From assembly GCA_017163975.1 (NCBI GenBank), contig JAFFSR010000221.1, forward strand, positions 1,922,001 through 1,986,000: a stretch of 64,000 nt of DNA, written 5' to 3'. The position numbers were made by a program, and so were the translations under genes. The first letter of the stretch is position 1, and each line of letters begins with the position of its first letter. The notes under the pieces are model-generated. The model saw only the letters and a program-made list of their open reading frames with translations. It had not been told where the DNA came from and searched no databases. The stretch comes from Anastatus disparis. Lineage: Eukaryota > Arthropoda > Insecta > Hymenoptera > Eupelmidae. Shown here in pieces: positions 36,854 to 49,390 of the stretch.

Positions 36854-38600
36854 TAGGAATTAATACCGTTGACTTCATACGTTGCCATGTTAGTTTCTTA
36901 TATAAGTATTTTTTTTTATAAATTTCTATGACGATATTTTTATTGCAAATGAAATTCGGTATAACTATTTAAATTAATTTATTTAATATTAAAGGAATTT
37001 GCAAAATAATCATAACAATTGAAATATTTCAACTGAACTTGAACTAACTTTGAAGTATTTGTAAATTCAATACTTATTCCAATTTTTTGACCTAAACTTA
37101 AAATTAAGAAATAAGAAATTAATATTACAACTTGTTGATGATAATATTTTTACACAGATGTAATGAGGTTTTTTTTTTATTTTACATATTAAATAGATGA
37201 AGATATTTTTTCATGTTATATCAGTATTTAAGTATTATTACAACAATTATTATCTAATAAAGTTATTGCAATAATCTGTTAAAGTTGACTAAAAAAAGTA
37301 ACCAGTGGCCAAATGATTTACATAATAAAATTGTACTGTGGATAAAGTGTTACGAAAAACGTATTAAAAAAATTTTCCATATTTTTAATAATTTGCGGTT
37401 TGTACATAACAGTGCCTGGAAGTAGGTATAAGGTTGATAAAAATAATTATTTCTAATATTTTTAATTAGAAATATTGGGAGAAAATTTGTGAATTTCTTA
37501 ATTACGAATCCAGATTAATACTATTATTAATAATCTTATTAGAAACTCAATGGATTTTTCATTCCAAAATTGTGAGAAATTCTATTGATTCAAAAGAAAT
37601 GTTTTGTCTAAGCTACCTCGCTTTTAAATAAAACATTTTCTTTTTAATGAGATAAAAATGTATGTCACTCTATTTTTAGAATACGTAACGCATTTAACTT
37701 TTAAAAATGTTGGACTTTGTGAGATTATGAAATAATATTTTTGAAGGTAAAAAATTAAGAAACATAATATTAACATACATATCATAACAATTTAAATAAA
37801 AATTGTTAATTATAATGTGATAAAAACATTGTAAACTATTCGTTTAGATAGCAATGAAAAAAAAATTCCAAAATTAAATGAAATTAACTAGAATCTCTTA
37901 TATTAGCGCACAATCATGTGAGATTAAAAATTAATATTGTACACTGTGTAAAGTATGGATTGTAAAATATGAATACCATAAACTGCCGCTTGTATAAATC
38001 AAAGGTCAATAAATTTATACTCTTATTTATAAATTTTATGTATTGTTTATTTCAAAAGTATTCAAATGGATAATAAATTACTTATACTTAACAATATGTC
38101 ATTTCATTCAAGTTTTTTTTTTCATTCACAGTAATAACATTTACATAAGTGTTTGAACAATTAAAAAAAGGTTAATCAACTTCTAATAAATTATGTTTTA
38201 AATTTAATTGAAGAGAAATTTTTAAAATAATTAAAAAAAAAAGAAAAAATAATTTTATATAGTAAGGAACAAAAGATATTTAAAAATTTTCATAAATTAT
38301 TCTTTATCTCTTATCTTTTCCCAACATTAAAAAAATTAAATTATATTGTTCAAAAGATTTGAGTGCTTTAAAATTTTTCAATAATGCAGGTACAGAACTG
38401 CGATAGAACTTACCCTTTATTATTGAAACAATTTTTAAGATGATTTTTGTTTGTTTCAATATCAAATTGTACTAAACGCGAACAATATTTACAAAAAATA
38501 AAAATAAATATTTTTTGTTAATGAAAAACAAATTTAGAAAAATAATTCATAATATTAAAATTATAAGCACATATAATTTAAATTAAAGAATAACGGGGTT
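36854..38600. other. SNX17 3' flank, no gene seen
   Basis: AT-rich DNA probably begins with the SNX17 3' UTR. A candidate poly(A) signal, AATAAA, is at 37256-37261. I see no further exon. Confidence 0.4.
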
Positions 38601-38783
38601 GAGGTCGTCAGTGGCTCATTCGGTAGAGCGATGGATTCGTAATCTCGAGGTTCCGAGTTCGAATCCCGCTCTCGGCGGGCGAGTGATACAAGCACCATAC
38701 AAAAACGCACTGAAAGCCTCCGTCGCTAATTAATATCGCAATGATTGCATAAATAAAGCGACGTTAAATAATAAAAAAAAAAC
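38601..38783 (+). mobile_element. tRNA-derived SINE, copy 3 (best preserved)
   Basis: The head GAGGTCGTCAGTGGCTCATT begins a tRNA-like half with an A box (TGGCTCATTCGGTAGAGCG) and a B box (GAGTTCGAATCCCGC). The loop word TTCGTAA suggests a tRNA-Thr(CGT)-like ancestor. The body ends TAAAGCGACGTTAAATAATA plus an A run. AACGGG on both sides may be a short target duplication. Confidence 0.8.
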
Positions 38784-41700
38784 GGGAAAATGAAAAATCA
38801 CATGGTAATTAATTAATCATTTTTATTAAGAGGTATTGTAAAAAAAGCAAACTATTCTCACAAAATGCATTCTATTTATAATTATTTTTTGTTTTTCTTT
38901 TCAAACAAATATTTCACAACATTCCACAATTAATTAATGTTTGTTTTTTTATTTCTAAATTTTTTTTTCTTTCAATAAATGTGGCACCCAATGAATATAT
39001 TTTATTGATTTTAAACATTTATTAACGGACATATTAACATTTGATGATTTTTTCAAGACTTAAAGCAATAAATCTTGATACTGAGTTAATCAGCTGGTAA
39101 ATGAACACTTATAACATGCGAATGAACAATTTATGAATGCTTGTTAGATTAATAGTAATATCATAAATGCAAAATTAGTTGCATTAATATTTTTCATTAA
39201 TACATGCAGGAGCCTGGTCGTATGTGAAAAATCGAATGTTTAAAAATCATCATTAAATTCGCATAGCTACCTGTTGGTGTACAGGTACCAGCTGATCAAC
39301 CCCAATAATGCCTTTCTAACTTGTTCTTTTCAAATGTTTTTAATTGGCCAGAACCAATATGAATCAGTAAGTTTCTACCAGTAAACGATTAGATTTATTC
39401 AAATTAAAGCAAAATGTAGCGATCTCGGTAAATTTTGCTTCATATACAAAAAAAGCTTGACATTTTCGATTTAGTAAAAAATATTTATATTCGAACCAAA
39501 TGATATGTAGGTTACGGACAGTACTTTTTTGTATAAACAACGATGTATGTTATCATTATTTTGGAATGGTACTATATGTACAGCATCTGTGGGAAGAGGT
39601 AAGGAATCAATTGAAATAGCCAATAAAAGCAAAACGGCAATACAAATACAATGTTTATCGCACTGACTTTATTATAAGTTTTATTTATTTTTTTTCGAAA
39701 GTCACATAACGTTCGACTTAACTATTTTCTTTATTCATTTAATGAGTTTAATTATCGGAACCTTGTTGTAGGTTGAGAAGGCGCATGGTTTATTAATTTT
39801 ATCTATATCAAAAATATGTAGCTATTTTATACGATTGTTCTCCAAACGACTATTATGGTAAAGATTTTCTGTTCTTACTATAGATTTTCATTATGAATAC
39901 ATTCTATTTTTCTTTCTCTACAGTCATATACTGCAAAGATCAACGAAGAATCTTCATTGATTTGAACAGTTCAATGGTTTATTGATTAAAAAAAAAACAA
40001 AAAATCAGAAGAAATTAGAATTAGAATCAGAATAAATTTATCAATCATTAATCATAACATTAAATAATCATATAATAATAATAAATCTCATTGCGAATAA
40101 TTTTTCTTTAAAAAATTTCATAATAATATATACAACTAATGTTGTAACAATGTTTGAAATCATTTTTGATTTGAAAGATTTCACGTCACAATGTAATATA
40201 CAAAATTCATCGTTGTATTCTTTACCATATGATGTTAGAATTTCTTTTTTTCTTTTATAGCGCTGATTCAACAATATATGATTAATCTCAGAAGATTTCG
40301 AATACAATTTTAACAGGGAAGACTAAGTATACTAAAAAAAATTTTATGTGCTCCGCTCTCGACAAAATTCAATACCCGTCCCTTTTTTTCATCTTAAAGA
40401 ATACACTGTTTATCCATAAATTTCCTCGAAAAAAATGAGGTGATACATTTAATACACATCTATCGGAAAAACGTTCATACAGGGGTTTCACTCGCAAAAA
40501 AATAGGTTCATATTGCATAAAAAAAAAGAAAGGATGAGAAATAAATTAAGTGTGTAACTGACATTATTAAGCAAATCTTTGTAGTTTATATGGCAGTAGG
40601 AAGCGATTCATGTCCAACATTCTGTTTTATTCCTAACTTTTATATATTAAATTAAAATACAAATTTTTTCTTTCATTGAATGTGGGAAAATACATGATTA
40701 CCTAGAGTTTAACATTAACCTTGATTTTTAGCACCGATATAATCCTCATTTTTTATTAAATGCATAAGCAAATATCAAAATTTTTATGTTTACTAAAAAT
40801 AATATAAAAATAAATAGAGTGTCAAAAAATGTATTTGATATTTAAAATTAACTTTACTTTTAATCAAATGTCCATTTTTCAGAATTGTACATTTACAATT
40901 ATTTAAATTGAATTTATTCACTTTGTTACTAAAATAATATTAAAATATTATATTTCAAAAAGATAAGAATCAGTTTATAACGAAATATAAAAACGCATTT
41001 TTAATACAAAATTATATTAATAAAAATCACGAAATATTATGTATAAAATATTGAAAATTAGAAACAATTAATTTCAATATTTACTTATTTATTTCATTTT
41101 AAATTTCTCATGGTTTCATTTCAAAGTTTATATTAAACCATAGATTCTTTATTCTTTAGGCTTATATATATATTTTTAGACCCAACGCGAACATGATTGT
41201 TTATGTTAAAAAAAAGTTATTGTTCAAGGTGATATACAATTTACATTATATATATCACCAAAATGCGTTGAAGTAAATTCATCTAAATTATTGCTATAAA
41301 AAAGGCAATTCGATAAAAACCTAACGATTCGGCAACAGCATAGACATATATGTTTAGATGTATAAAATCTAGTCTGATCTTATAAAGATGTTTCATTTTC
41401 TTTACATTGGTATTTTTTTTTCTTCTCGCCCCTATTACACTATAAATATCGTAAAAATTTTTTTTCCAGTGCAAAATTAGCAATCTAGCTGTAAATATAT
41501 ACATACGCATTGATTGTGCATCATTGCGTTTTCTCTGCTAATCCGCTAAACGGTTCTATGCCTTTATCAAGTATTATATTTCTATAAGAATAGTATATTT
41601 AACAATAACTACGTTCAAGTAATAAAAAATTAAGTATTATCGTAGTTCTTCTTATCTGAATCATGTAAAACAATTTACATTGGTGACATGAGACTATTGG

Positions 41701-41889
41701 CTAGTAATTTTTTCTTTTTTTCTTAAATCTGCTGATTTCATAAGGAAAAAACTTTCGTATTTTGTCAGTAATACTTTGTTTTCCTCGTGAAATCAGGATC
41801 ATGATTATAGAATATCTATTTATTATACATCTGTACACCCTTGAATCTATCACACGCGTTTTTTGTTATAATTAAAAAGTACCTAACCG
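38784..41889. other. Spacer between SNX17 and hippo, likely including the hippo 3' UTR
   Basis: No supported coding exon is present; the longest frames are short and lack family character. The right part next to the hippo stop codon is the natural place for its 3' UTR. No RNA gene was recognised. Confidence 0.4.
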
Positions 41890-44673
41890 TTAAAAGTTCT
41901 GTTGGCGCTTTCGCTTTGTGTCCATGGCATCAAGGATTGGCTGTCTTTTAGTTTGATACCTTTTCTTCAGTTCGTTTATTTCTTTTTCTAATTCATCGTC
42001 CAAATTTTCCATTCTTTGCTGCAACTCTTCAAATGACAGGAACTTCAACTGTAATTATAATAAAATTTATTATTACATTTGTTGAAATTAGATTAACGTT
42101 TTTGTCATTAATAAAGATGGTTGCTTACAAAATCAAATTCACGTTCATTGAAGACATTTTGCATCTTCGATATATTATTGAGAGGTTGTTCGGGTACTGG
42201 ATGTGAAATTTGATTTAACTGTAATTGTAAATGACTTTGAAACCTCTGTGATTCCAAAGGACTTTGTGCCTCTGGCTTATTTTCTACTTCTGGATGCTGT
42301 ATTAAATGAATTTGTCCATTTCCCTATTAATTAATAAATAAAATTTATAATGAAATTTGTTTTAAATAATTTTATTTATTTTTATATAAAATCATTACTT
42401 TTTCAGCTTCAGGTGATTCTTTTTTGTCAAAATGATCAAGGAATAGAGGACGATACTTTTTTCCTGATTCTACTGATCCTGTATTGTGCCCTAAAAATTA
42501 GATAAAAATTAATTATTTTAAATTCTAATAAATAAAAATATTTAAATACAAACTTTTCATTGTTGCTTCAGTATCAGTATCACTATTTATGACCATTGTT
42601 CCTAAATCCAACATAGCTGATGTTAGTGTACCAGTATCAGGAAGATCGTGACTTGGAACCAAAGTGCCTTGATCTTCAGGCAAAGGTTTCATAGTTCCAG
42701 TACTGTCATCATCATCCTTTGAAAATATGATTTATATTAAAATTATGTTTAGTTTTATAAATAAAATAAAGAAAAATAAATTTTACCGAATCATCAACGT
42801 TATTTTGACCCCTAATAGCTACATTGTTTATTATTCGATTAGTACTTTGTTTTTCTCGAATTTCATGTGCATCAGCTATCATTTGACTAAGAATACTTGG
42901 CTGTTTTGCATTGCCTAAAAAAATCAAGCGAAATAATATTATTTATTTATAAAAAAAAAACAGAAATTTATCCATAACTGCTAAAATTTACCTATAAATT
43001 CATGATTTAATAATTCACTAGCCGTTGCTCTTTCCTCAGGATTTTTAACAAGGCACACGCTAACAAAATCTATAAACTCTGGACTCCACTGATCAGGTTC
43101 TCTGAAACTAGGAGGTGGCTTTGTAGGAATCATGAAAATCGCTCTCATCGGATGAATATCTCCATAAGGTGGTTTTCCTTCTGCCATTTCAAGAGCTGTA
43201 ATACCTAAAGACCAAATATCCGCTACACAGTCATATCCTATTTCTTGAATAACTTCTGGAGCCATCCAGAATGGAGTACCAATAACTGTATTCCGTTTGG
43301 CCATAGTATCCTATAATTGGTTAAAAAATATGTTTAATTAATAATTTTTTTGTAAATATTCTTTAAAATTAAATGCAGTTTAAATTTATTTGAAATGTCT
43401 TAAGTTAATATTAAAAAATGATTATTTTTTATTTACCGTTAATTGACCAGCAACACCAAAATCAGCTAATTTTGCATGACCTTCATTATTCAGTAATATA
43501 TTACCAGCTTTAATATCTCTATGAATTTTTCTTCTTAGATGTAAATATTCTAAACCTTTTAAAGTATCACTTAAAATTGTCGCAATTTCATCTTCTTGTA
43601 ACGTTTTCTTTCTTAACCTCATGATATCGCTGACTGATCCAGCACCACAATATTCCATCACAATCTAATGAAAACCAAACATTAAATATTTTAATTTAAT
43701 CAACAAAAGAAACTTTGCGGTTAACTATTTCCTTTTACTTCAATTGTACAAAAATAATTAGAAAAAATATTGCATTATATCTACAACTTATACTAAAACA
43801 AAAATCGATTGATAAAAATATATTATAACTATATTTCGATATTCATACATTTTAGTAAAAGCAATGTATTATATATACTTTTTAAACAAAAAGTAAATAT
43901 GCTTATTTAGAATTACAAGTTTTAATTTTGTATTAATAAAACATACCCATAAATCAGTGTTTTTAAAGTAGCTTCCATAATATTTGACTACATATGGAGA
44001 ATCACATTGTTGCATTATTGATATTTCCTTAATGATTTCTTGAAGATCAGTGTCAACAGGTACTTGCTTGATTGCAAGTACCTGTCCACTCTCTTTGTGC
44101 AAGGCTTTATAGACTGATCCATAGGACCTATAATTTCACATAAATTAAATTATTAATTTATTTATAAAAATAGTCTGATTATAAAACTATTTTTTAAAGT
44201 TCAAAATTGAAAAAACTTCACTACAATAATTAATTTTACGTCTGTTTATATCATTTCAAGATAACCTACTATTAATAAAACTGAATACTAAAATAAACAT
44301 TGAATACTGTCTTATTAAAAGTTTAATTTATTCCATAAAATATTTATTCTTATTTTAGATCGACTAGAAAGTGTGAACTATTTCTGTAAATAGAAACTTA
44401 CGTAATTTAATAATCACAATGTAATATAAATTATACAAAACTATCCAAAAATGTGAAAAACCTTTTTTTTGAAACGTGAACTGAGCATAATATTATTTTT
44501 AAATATTAATTATCATGTTGATATAATTTTTTAAAACATTACACGAATTTTCATTTTTATTTGATGAATACTCACCCTTCTCCTAATTTACAAATTATGT
44601 CAAAAACTTCTTCTGGTTGTCTGGTTAAACTCTCTTCCGACAACTTCTTGAGTTCGCTATAAACATCAAACAT
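41890..44673 (-). CDS. hpo: Hippo Ser/Thr kinase, MST1/2 family (9 coding exons, 520 aa)
   Basis: Exons: 44673-44576, 44127-43947, 43664-43437, 43310-42992, 42914-42787, 42716-42554, 42490-42399, 42323-42129, 42048-41890; all in frame. Hippo phosphorylates Warts and its partners Salvador and Mats, which leads to inhibition of Yorkie. The kinase domain is complete: G-loop [11 protein letters not shown] (31-41), ATP lysine K53 (AIKQV), HRDIKAGN with D143, DFGVAGQL with D161, activation-loop T177 in [12 protein letters not shown], and APEVIQ. The linker is Thr/Asp-rich. The last exon encodes the C-terminal SARAH helix ([20 protein letters not shown] onward) used to pair with itself, Salvador or Rassf. 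The start [16 protein letters not shown] fits the family N-terminus. Intron 3-6 positions split the kinase between subdomains. Intact. Confidence 0.95.
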
Positions 44674-46900
44674 AATTGTTATTTATCGTGAAAACATTTC
44701 TCAATAATAAAAACTTAATATTGAAAACAAAATGTTTTATAGCACTGATTAATACTTTATTTATAATTATACTCTTTTAAAATATCAAAATTCTTTAAAT
44801 TAATTAAATTAACAACCATAAAAACTTATCTTAAGAGTCTATAAATTTTTTATGCACATCTATTTTAATCGCAACAATTGTATTGATTATAATTTTAGTC
44901 ATCATAATATCAACAAAATAGTGTATACATTTAATCCAATCTATAAAATTACTCTACTTGTTAAAGAATCATTTAAACTAATCAAAAGAAAAGCATATGA
45001 TGCATATATAAAATAAAATGGTCATTTTTCATTTTAAAAGCCATATAGGTTAACAAAGAGTAACTTGTCAATAGCCAAAAATTTTCGATCATAGTCCCTC
45101 TTGGCTTAAGACATTAAGTTCGCAAGTATATCTCAACAAATTCATATAACGAGAACAACTCGCAGAGCATAAAATTGGAGCTTGTGCAATTATGAAATTC
45201 AATAGGCCAAATTTATTTCTGGAACGGGTGTATCTTGTCTGGGAAAAATAAAGGAGAGAAAAAAACGAAAAAGAATTTAGAAGGTAAAGGCGACAAAAAA
45301 AAAATTAAATACCTCTTAGAAGACATCTTCGCCTTTTACGTCAACACACGTCGCCTCGTCGTAGCCCCCCGAGGCAGCGACTTTTTTTTCCCGTTTTCAA
45401 AAACACATATAACACGAAGTATTGCACGACGTTACTATAAAACTTGGCCTTTTTTTTCAACTTTTCTCGTTGAGCCCCAAGAGGCTCGAAAACTTTAATT
45501 ACTTTGTCGGCAGTGCAGTAATAAGATTTTTCAATTCGGCATGTTCTTGTGCAGCGTTGATTTTTAGTATATATACATATTAAATTTTTCGCGTTCGTCT
45601 ATGTAAGCAAGAAGAATATATACAATACGGCCGAAACATTGGAAAACATACCCGATCGACCGTCGGTCATCTATAGATGGCAGTATTAAATCACCATTAA
45701 AAGTGTTCCCAAACACATCACTTTTATTTCTCATTGGCTGTTCTTGTATCAAGATCTTTAAATTTAGACACTTTAAATATTTAAATGAGAAATAAAAAAT
45801 TCAGATACGGTATGCATCCAACGTATATAAACGATTTATAATGAATCAATGATACTTAATAAGGAAATGAAAAATAAATAATTTATGATTTTCTACTTTA
45901 TCGGCTTTTTTGTGTATGCTATTCAATTTATATTATCTGAACGTTTGTATTTATAAACGCAAATTCAAATGATATATATTAATATTCTTCTTATCTTCTA
46001 TATGCTTAAAAGATAAAAGAATACTTTTCTCTTTAAATTTAATTCCATTTATTTAATATTCGTTTTTTGAATTTTTTTTATTTATTTCACTTATTATTGT
46101 TATTTACTGAAATATTATTATGGTTTATCAACTTATTAACATGGAAACGGAAACTAACACTAATAAAGTCAAAATTATTCTAGTAAATTAATTATAAGAA
46201 TATTTTTTCTCTTATTAAATTTAAATTTAGACCACATTAGATTAGTTTATAAATTTGATCTTCATTACTTAAAAATCCAGAAAACATTGTTTTATAATGT
46301 CTCCGAAAAGAATGCATTAAAGAGATACACTTCTTACTTTTTCAAATATATAAATATAAAAAATCTTGAGTAGAACTAAAAAAGATGCGTTTAAGTAAAA
46401 AAGAGTACTTAAACTCAGAACTTAATGTCGTTATATTGCTTAACATTATAGCTATAATAAAATAAAAATATATATTGATGGGATAGTCATTAGCATCATT
46501 TCATAATTGAAAAAAGTACTCAAAGTTTAACAAAAAAAAGGCGAGAAAAAAGGTAAAATTTACTATTTCTCATTTGTACTAGAAAAAAATATATCTCTTT
46601 TGAACCAGAATTTACAAACAGAAACATGTAAGAAAAACAACTTGTTTGCTCTACAATATATTTAAGTTTAGGATAAGATTGTATTGTTTACAGAAGGTAA
46701 AATTAAACGAATAGGAATTCGAATAAGTTATTTTCCCGCTCGACAGTGTCACGTGTCGCTTTAAAAATGGCTTCGACTTTAAAACAAAATTGCGTGCGTC
46801 TGATATATCTGACTAAGTCAAGCTTAATCTACTTTAAGAACACATTCCTCCAGTCTAGACTGCACGCAATGTATACTGCATGCTACAGTGCACGCATCAG
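44674..46900. promoter_or_regulatory. hippo upstream region
   Basis: The hippo promoter and any non-coding exon should lie here. Positions 45180-45770 are less AT-rich and hold short frames without family character. Positions 45770-46700 are very AT-rich with nothing recognisable. No definite transcription start was found. Confidence 0.3.
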
Positions 46901-46919
46901 CATGTAACATGCCATAAAA

Positions 46920-47560
46920 TATCTATATATATATATATATACACACATGTGTACATGCATATTTATGTGGTGTATGTATATGTATATAAAGAGACAGTGA
47001 AAAGGAGAAGGAAAGAAACTTGAGAGTTCAGGGCACTCAGCACATCGTGCAGTGTGTGCTCGTTGTGAATCGAGCCGCTGGGTCAATTTGCCCCTCTCCA
47101 ATACACTTGACTATAACTCTCCCCTTCTCTCTCTCTTTTTTCTTTTCTCTTCTTTTCTTATACTTATATACATATTCCGAAACAGACAGTTCATATGCTC
47201 TTCTCTGTCTTTATCTTTCTTTTGAAAAAAAAATACCTGTCTTTACTATATATCTTTCTTTTTCCACTTCTTCATCCTCCTTTTTTCGTTTTCCTTTAAC
47301 TATTCGTCTCTCTTTCTCTCTTGTTATATAGTACATTTTTTATATATTTTTTATCTCTATCTACTCTTTCTTACTCTTCATTTTGCTCTTTTTTTTGTCT
47401 GTTTTATTCTAAGCACTTATTTAGCTTCCTCTTTGCTTGTTTTTTAAAAATTCGATTGTTTTTTTTTTTGCAGCATATTTTACTTTTTCTTTTTTCTATA
47501 ATTATATTATATTTTTTATTCTGCTCAAAATTTATTTTTGTGTGAACGAATGATACATTC
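46920..47560. repeat. TA microsatellite and pyrimidine tract
   Basis: A TATATA run begins near 46923 and grades into ACACATGTG words. From about 47100 to 47550 the plus strand is strongly pyrimidine-rich (CTCTCTCT, TTTTTCTTTTCTC). The short frames here reflect base bias, not genes. Confidence 0.7.
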
Positions 47561-47620
47561 AATGTTTAAATTTAAATGAAATGTTTAAAATTTATAGTCA
47601 AAATGAACTTCAGAATTTCG

Positions 47621-47825
47621 AGGTCTCAATGGTTCACTCGGTAGAGCGATAGATTCGTAATCTCGAGATTTCGAGTTCGAATCCCTCTCTCAGCGGCCTA
47701 TTGATATAACACCACTGTACGTTACATGTGCTACGTTCATAAATACATTAAAGACCTCCGTCGCTAATTAGCATCGCAATGATAGCATAAATAAAGCGAC
47801 GTTAAATAAGTTAAAAATAAAAAAA
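47621..47825 (+). mobile_element. tRNA-derived SINE, copy 4, with exact target duplication
   Basis: The 15-bp duplication AACTTCAGAATTTCG flanks the element (47606-47620 and 47826-47840). The head has TGGTTCACTCGGTAGAGCG and GAGTTCGAATCCC; the body ends GCGACGTTAAATAAG with an A-rich tail. This fixes the ends of the SINE family. Confidence 0.9.
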
Positions 47826-48239
47826 AAACTTCAGAATTTCGAAAAGAAATATTATTTTTCTTATTTTTTTAACAAAACATAAGATAAATTTGACCTTAGT
47901 TGAATTTTTTGTATTTCTTTTTAAAAATCTCTTTTTATCACATCTTTTCAATATTTGAATACAAAGTTTTAAAATGCAAAATCTTAAAATCCCGATAAAT
48001 TTATGAAATTTAATTATCTATTCTTTTTTGTCGCTAAAAATTTAATATAATTATCGATCAATAGACCTATAGTTACATGTTTCCACGAGATGTATATTTT
48101 ATTATTATACTACTTTTGATCTAGTTATTAATTATAATCAATATTATGGACAATTGAAAAAATTCGCTATCGAAAATAAATTTTGAATAAATTTTGCTTA
48201 TGAAATAAATAATTTTTCATCTCTTCCTTCAAACGTATT

Positions 48240-49390
48240 AATTGGTTCTCTTTTATATTCTTTTTAATTTTCAAATTTTCTATCCCTCTCTTTCTCTTTC
48301 GCACAACATTAATTGCTTCTTTCTCTATTGGCCTATACCATTATATCAGCCGTACAGCTATTACTATATACAGTTCAATCCTTCTCTCTTTCTCTAGGTA
48401 TGTGCTTTACTCTCCCCTTTCCTCCTTCTTCTTAATGTTACCACTCTGTCTTTGTCTATCTTCGTGTTGGGTCGCGCATATATACAGGGGCAGCCAAGGC
48501 GAAACGGTTATACTTTTACTTGTTAAAAAATTTAATATTAATCGATTTGAAAAAATTAACTTTATGCATAATTTTTTCTGACTTTATTTGAGTGTATTTT
48601 AATCGATAACAATTGAAGAAGATGATTAAAATTATTCAGGAGGAAAAGAAAACTGAAAGCAGTTCTGAAAATTAAAGCCCTTCATATAGCGCCCTTTAAA
48701 TTTTTAATGGAGCTTAAATTTTGTATTTTGGGAATGAAATAAAATATTTCTTTTGCAACACGTGCAAAGTGTTTATTTAAAATATTTTCTTTGTTAAATT
48801 AAAAATAGGTATAGTTATAAAATATTTTAAAATTTTTCTATTAGTCTTATTTTTAGTAATTAGTAGTTTAAATAAAAATTATAATTAGCCAACGTCTGTC
48901 TATTGTTATTAATCTTGCATTTTGAAAATATAAAAACAAGTCGGTAAATAGATTATTTTACAATGACTATTTTTTTAATGGACCGGCCTTTCATGAGAGT
49001 TTCAAATAATTTAAAGTTTTAATAAAAATAAAAATGCAATGTAATCACATTATTTTTAAAGTTTATATAACTACAAAATTTAATGTTTATATTTTTAATG
49101 TTAAATAAGAAAAATACAAATGTTTACTAGAAAATTTTAATTTTTCAAGTTACACAGTCACAAAACAAAGAAAAAAATCACTGACAAAAATAACAAAATG
49201 ATCTTTCAGAAAAAAAAAATGACCAAAATTCTTATCTCATCCCTTCACAAAATCTTAAAAACAACCCAGCAGAACCCCCTTATAAACCGTCCCCCGCAAA
49301 CATCACGTATACTGGCGCTAGATTGTTTAGCAAGCAGCCGCGTTGCGGTGTGTGTCCCAATGGCTGTGGCGATCGCGGTGGCCTGTGTGA
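48240..49390. other. Spacer, no gene seen
   Basis: Pyrimidine-rich words at 48280-48470 precede AT-rich DNA. A less AT-rich patch at 49260-49390 may be the start of the yorkie promoter zone. There is no coding support. Confidence 0.3.

Noticed and set aside
40068..40307. Frame of 79 codons between SNX17 and hippo
   Set aside because: AT-rich, no signal peptide, domain or matching exon nearby.
45235..45498. Lys-rich frame upstream of hippo on the plus strand
   Set aside because: No recognisable domain; more likely part of the hippo promoter or a non-coding exon read backwards.
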